Below, one piece after another: positions 63,955 to 64,000 of a stretch of DNA of 64,000 bases. Origin of the DNA: Tateyamaria sp. Alg231-49 (GTDB lineage: Bacteria > Pseudomonadota > Alphaproteobacteria > Rhodobacterales > Rhodobacteraceae); assembly GCF_900143535.1 (NCBI RefSeq), contig NZ_FRFA01000001.1, positions 101,552 to 165,551 of the forward strand, in the 5' to 3' direction. The translations under genes were made by a program, and so were the position numbers. The notes below the pieces were generated by a model. The model saw only the letters and a list, made by a program, of their open reading frames with translations. It was not told where the DNA came from and searched no databases. Each line of letters begins with the position of its first letter. The stretch's first letter is position 1.

Positions 63955-64000
63955 ATGGCACAGGGTCAACAGGACATTGAAACCAAATGGCTCGCAGGCG
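63955..64000 (+). CDS. irr: Start of a probable Irr (Fur-family) iron regulator, cut by the window end
   Basis: Only 15 residues are visible (MAQGQQDIETKWLAG), after GAGGA and the ATG at 63955. The fragment is too short for homology. The call rests on the known irr-fabA neighbourhood in Rhodobacterales and on TKWLAG, which resembles the lead into the first helix of Irr proteins. Confidence 0.45.
   Translation, partial: MAQGQQDIETKWLAG

Noticed and set aside
1-64000. Searched for tRNA, rRNA, CRISPR, insertion sequences and prophage
   Set aside because: None seen by eye; no transposase or integrase protein and no regular repeat array.

Overview
The window looks like a chromosomal stretch from a marine alphaproteobacterium of the Roseobacter group (Rhodobacterales). 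Reasons: moderately high GC, many ATGA or TGATG stop/start overlaps, a fabA/fabB/fabI set beside a probable irr start, a fused alpha/beta ketoacid dehydrogenase E1, and many acyl-CoA and solute-uptake genes. No rRNA, tRNA, CRISPR array, transposase or phage gene was seen. This placement is inferred from gene content, not from a phylogeny.

Region 1 (about 1-10.5 kb, mostly minus strand) is a fatty-acid/acyl-CoA oxidation locus. One run holds a MerR regulator, two acyl-CoA dehydrogenases, a small RHH-like protein and a GST. A second holds a thiolase, an NTF2-like protein and the FadJ-type hydratase/dehydrogenase. The two promoter regions carry almost the same ACGT-rich dyad, each about 70-75 bp before the first start codon, so a LiuR-like MerR protein probably controls both.

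Region 2 (10.6-22.1 kb) is mixed housekeeping: two hotdog thioesterases and a MATE exporter; pyrD with two small DUF proteins; a periplasmic 5'-nucleotidase; a flavodoxin-like protein; an SRAP peptidase; a cupredoxin-like protein; glutaryl-CoA dehydrogenase; and a fused E1 ketoacid dehydrogenase.

Region 3 (22.1-39.3 kb, all plus strand) is the most unusual part. An ABC sugar/polyol-type importer, containing an in-frame collapsed GMC oxidoreductase relic, leads into a tightly packed run: four SnoaL/NTF2-like proteins, a histidinol-dehydrogenase-family enzyme, an SDR, a LacI regulator, a PNPOx-like flavoprotein, a bicupin, a SAM methyltransferase, a MetE-like protein and two secreted proteins. 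It reads as one catabolic operon for a substrate I cannot name.

Region 4 (39.5-49.9 kb) has a cyclase-FHA signalling protein. Opposite it lies a minus-strand run: HAD dehalogenase, alpha/beta hydrolase, threonine-dehydratase-like enzyme, EEP nuclease/phosphatase, pcaD, pcaB, MFS exporter, zinc alcohol dehydrogenase and an enolase-superfamily dehydratase.

Region 5 (50-64 kb) has an FKBP isomerase, a periplasmic MauG-like/YtkA-like/amidohydrolase cassette, then fabI and fabB. About 7.6 kb of unrelated genes separates these from fabA: a META-domain protein, a 2H phosphoesterase and a ugp-type glycerol-3-phosphate importer with two UgpE-like permeases. The window ends just inside a probable irr gene.
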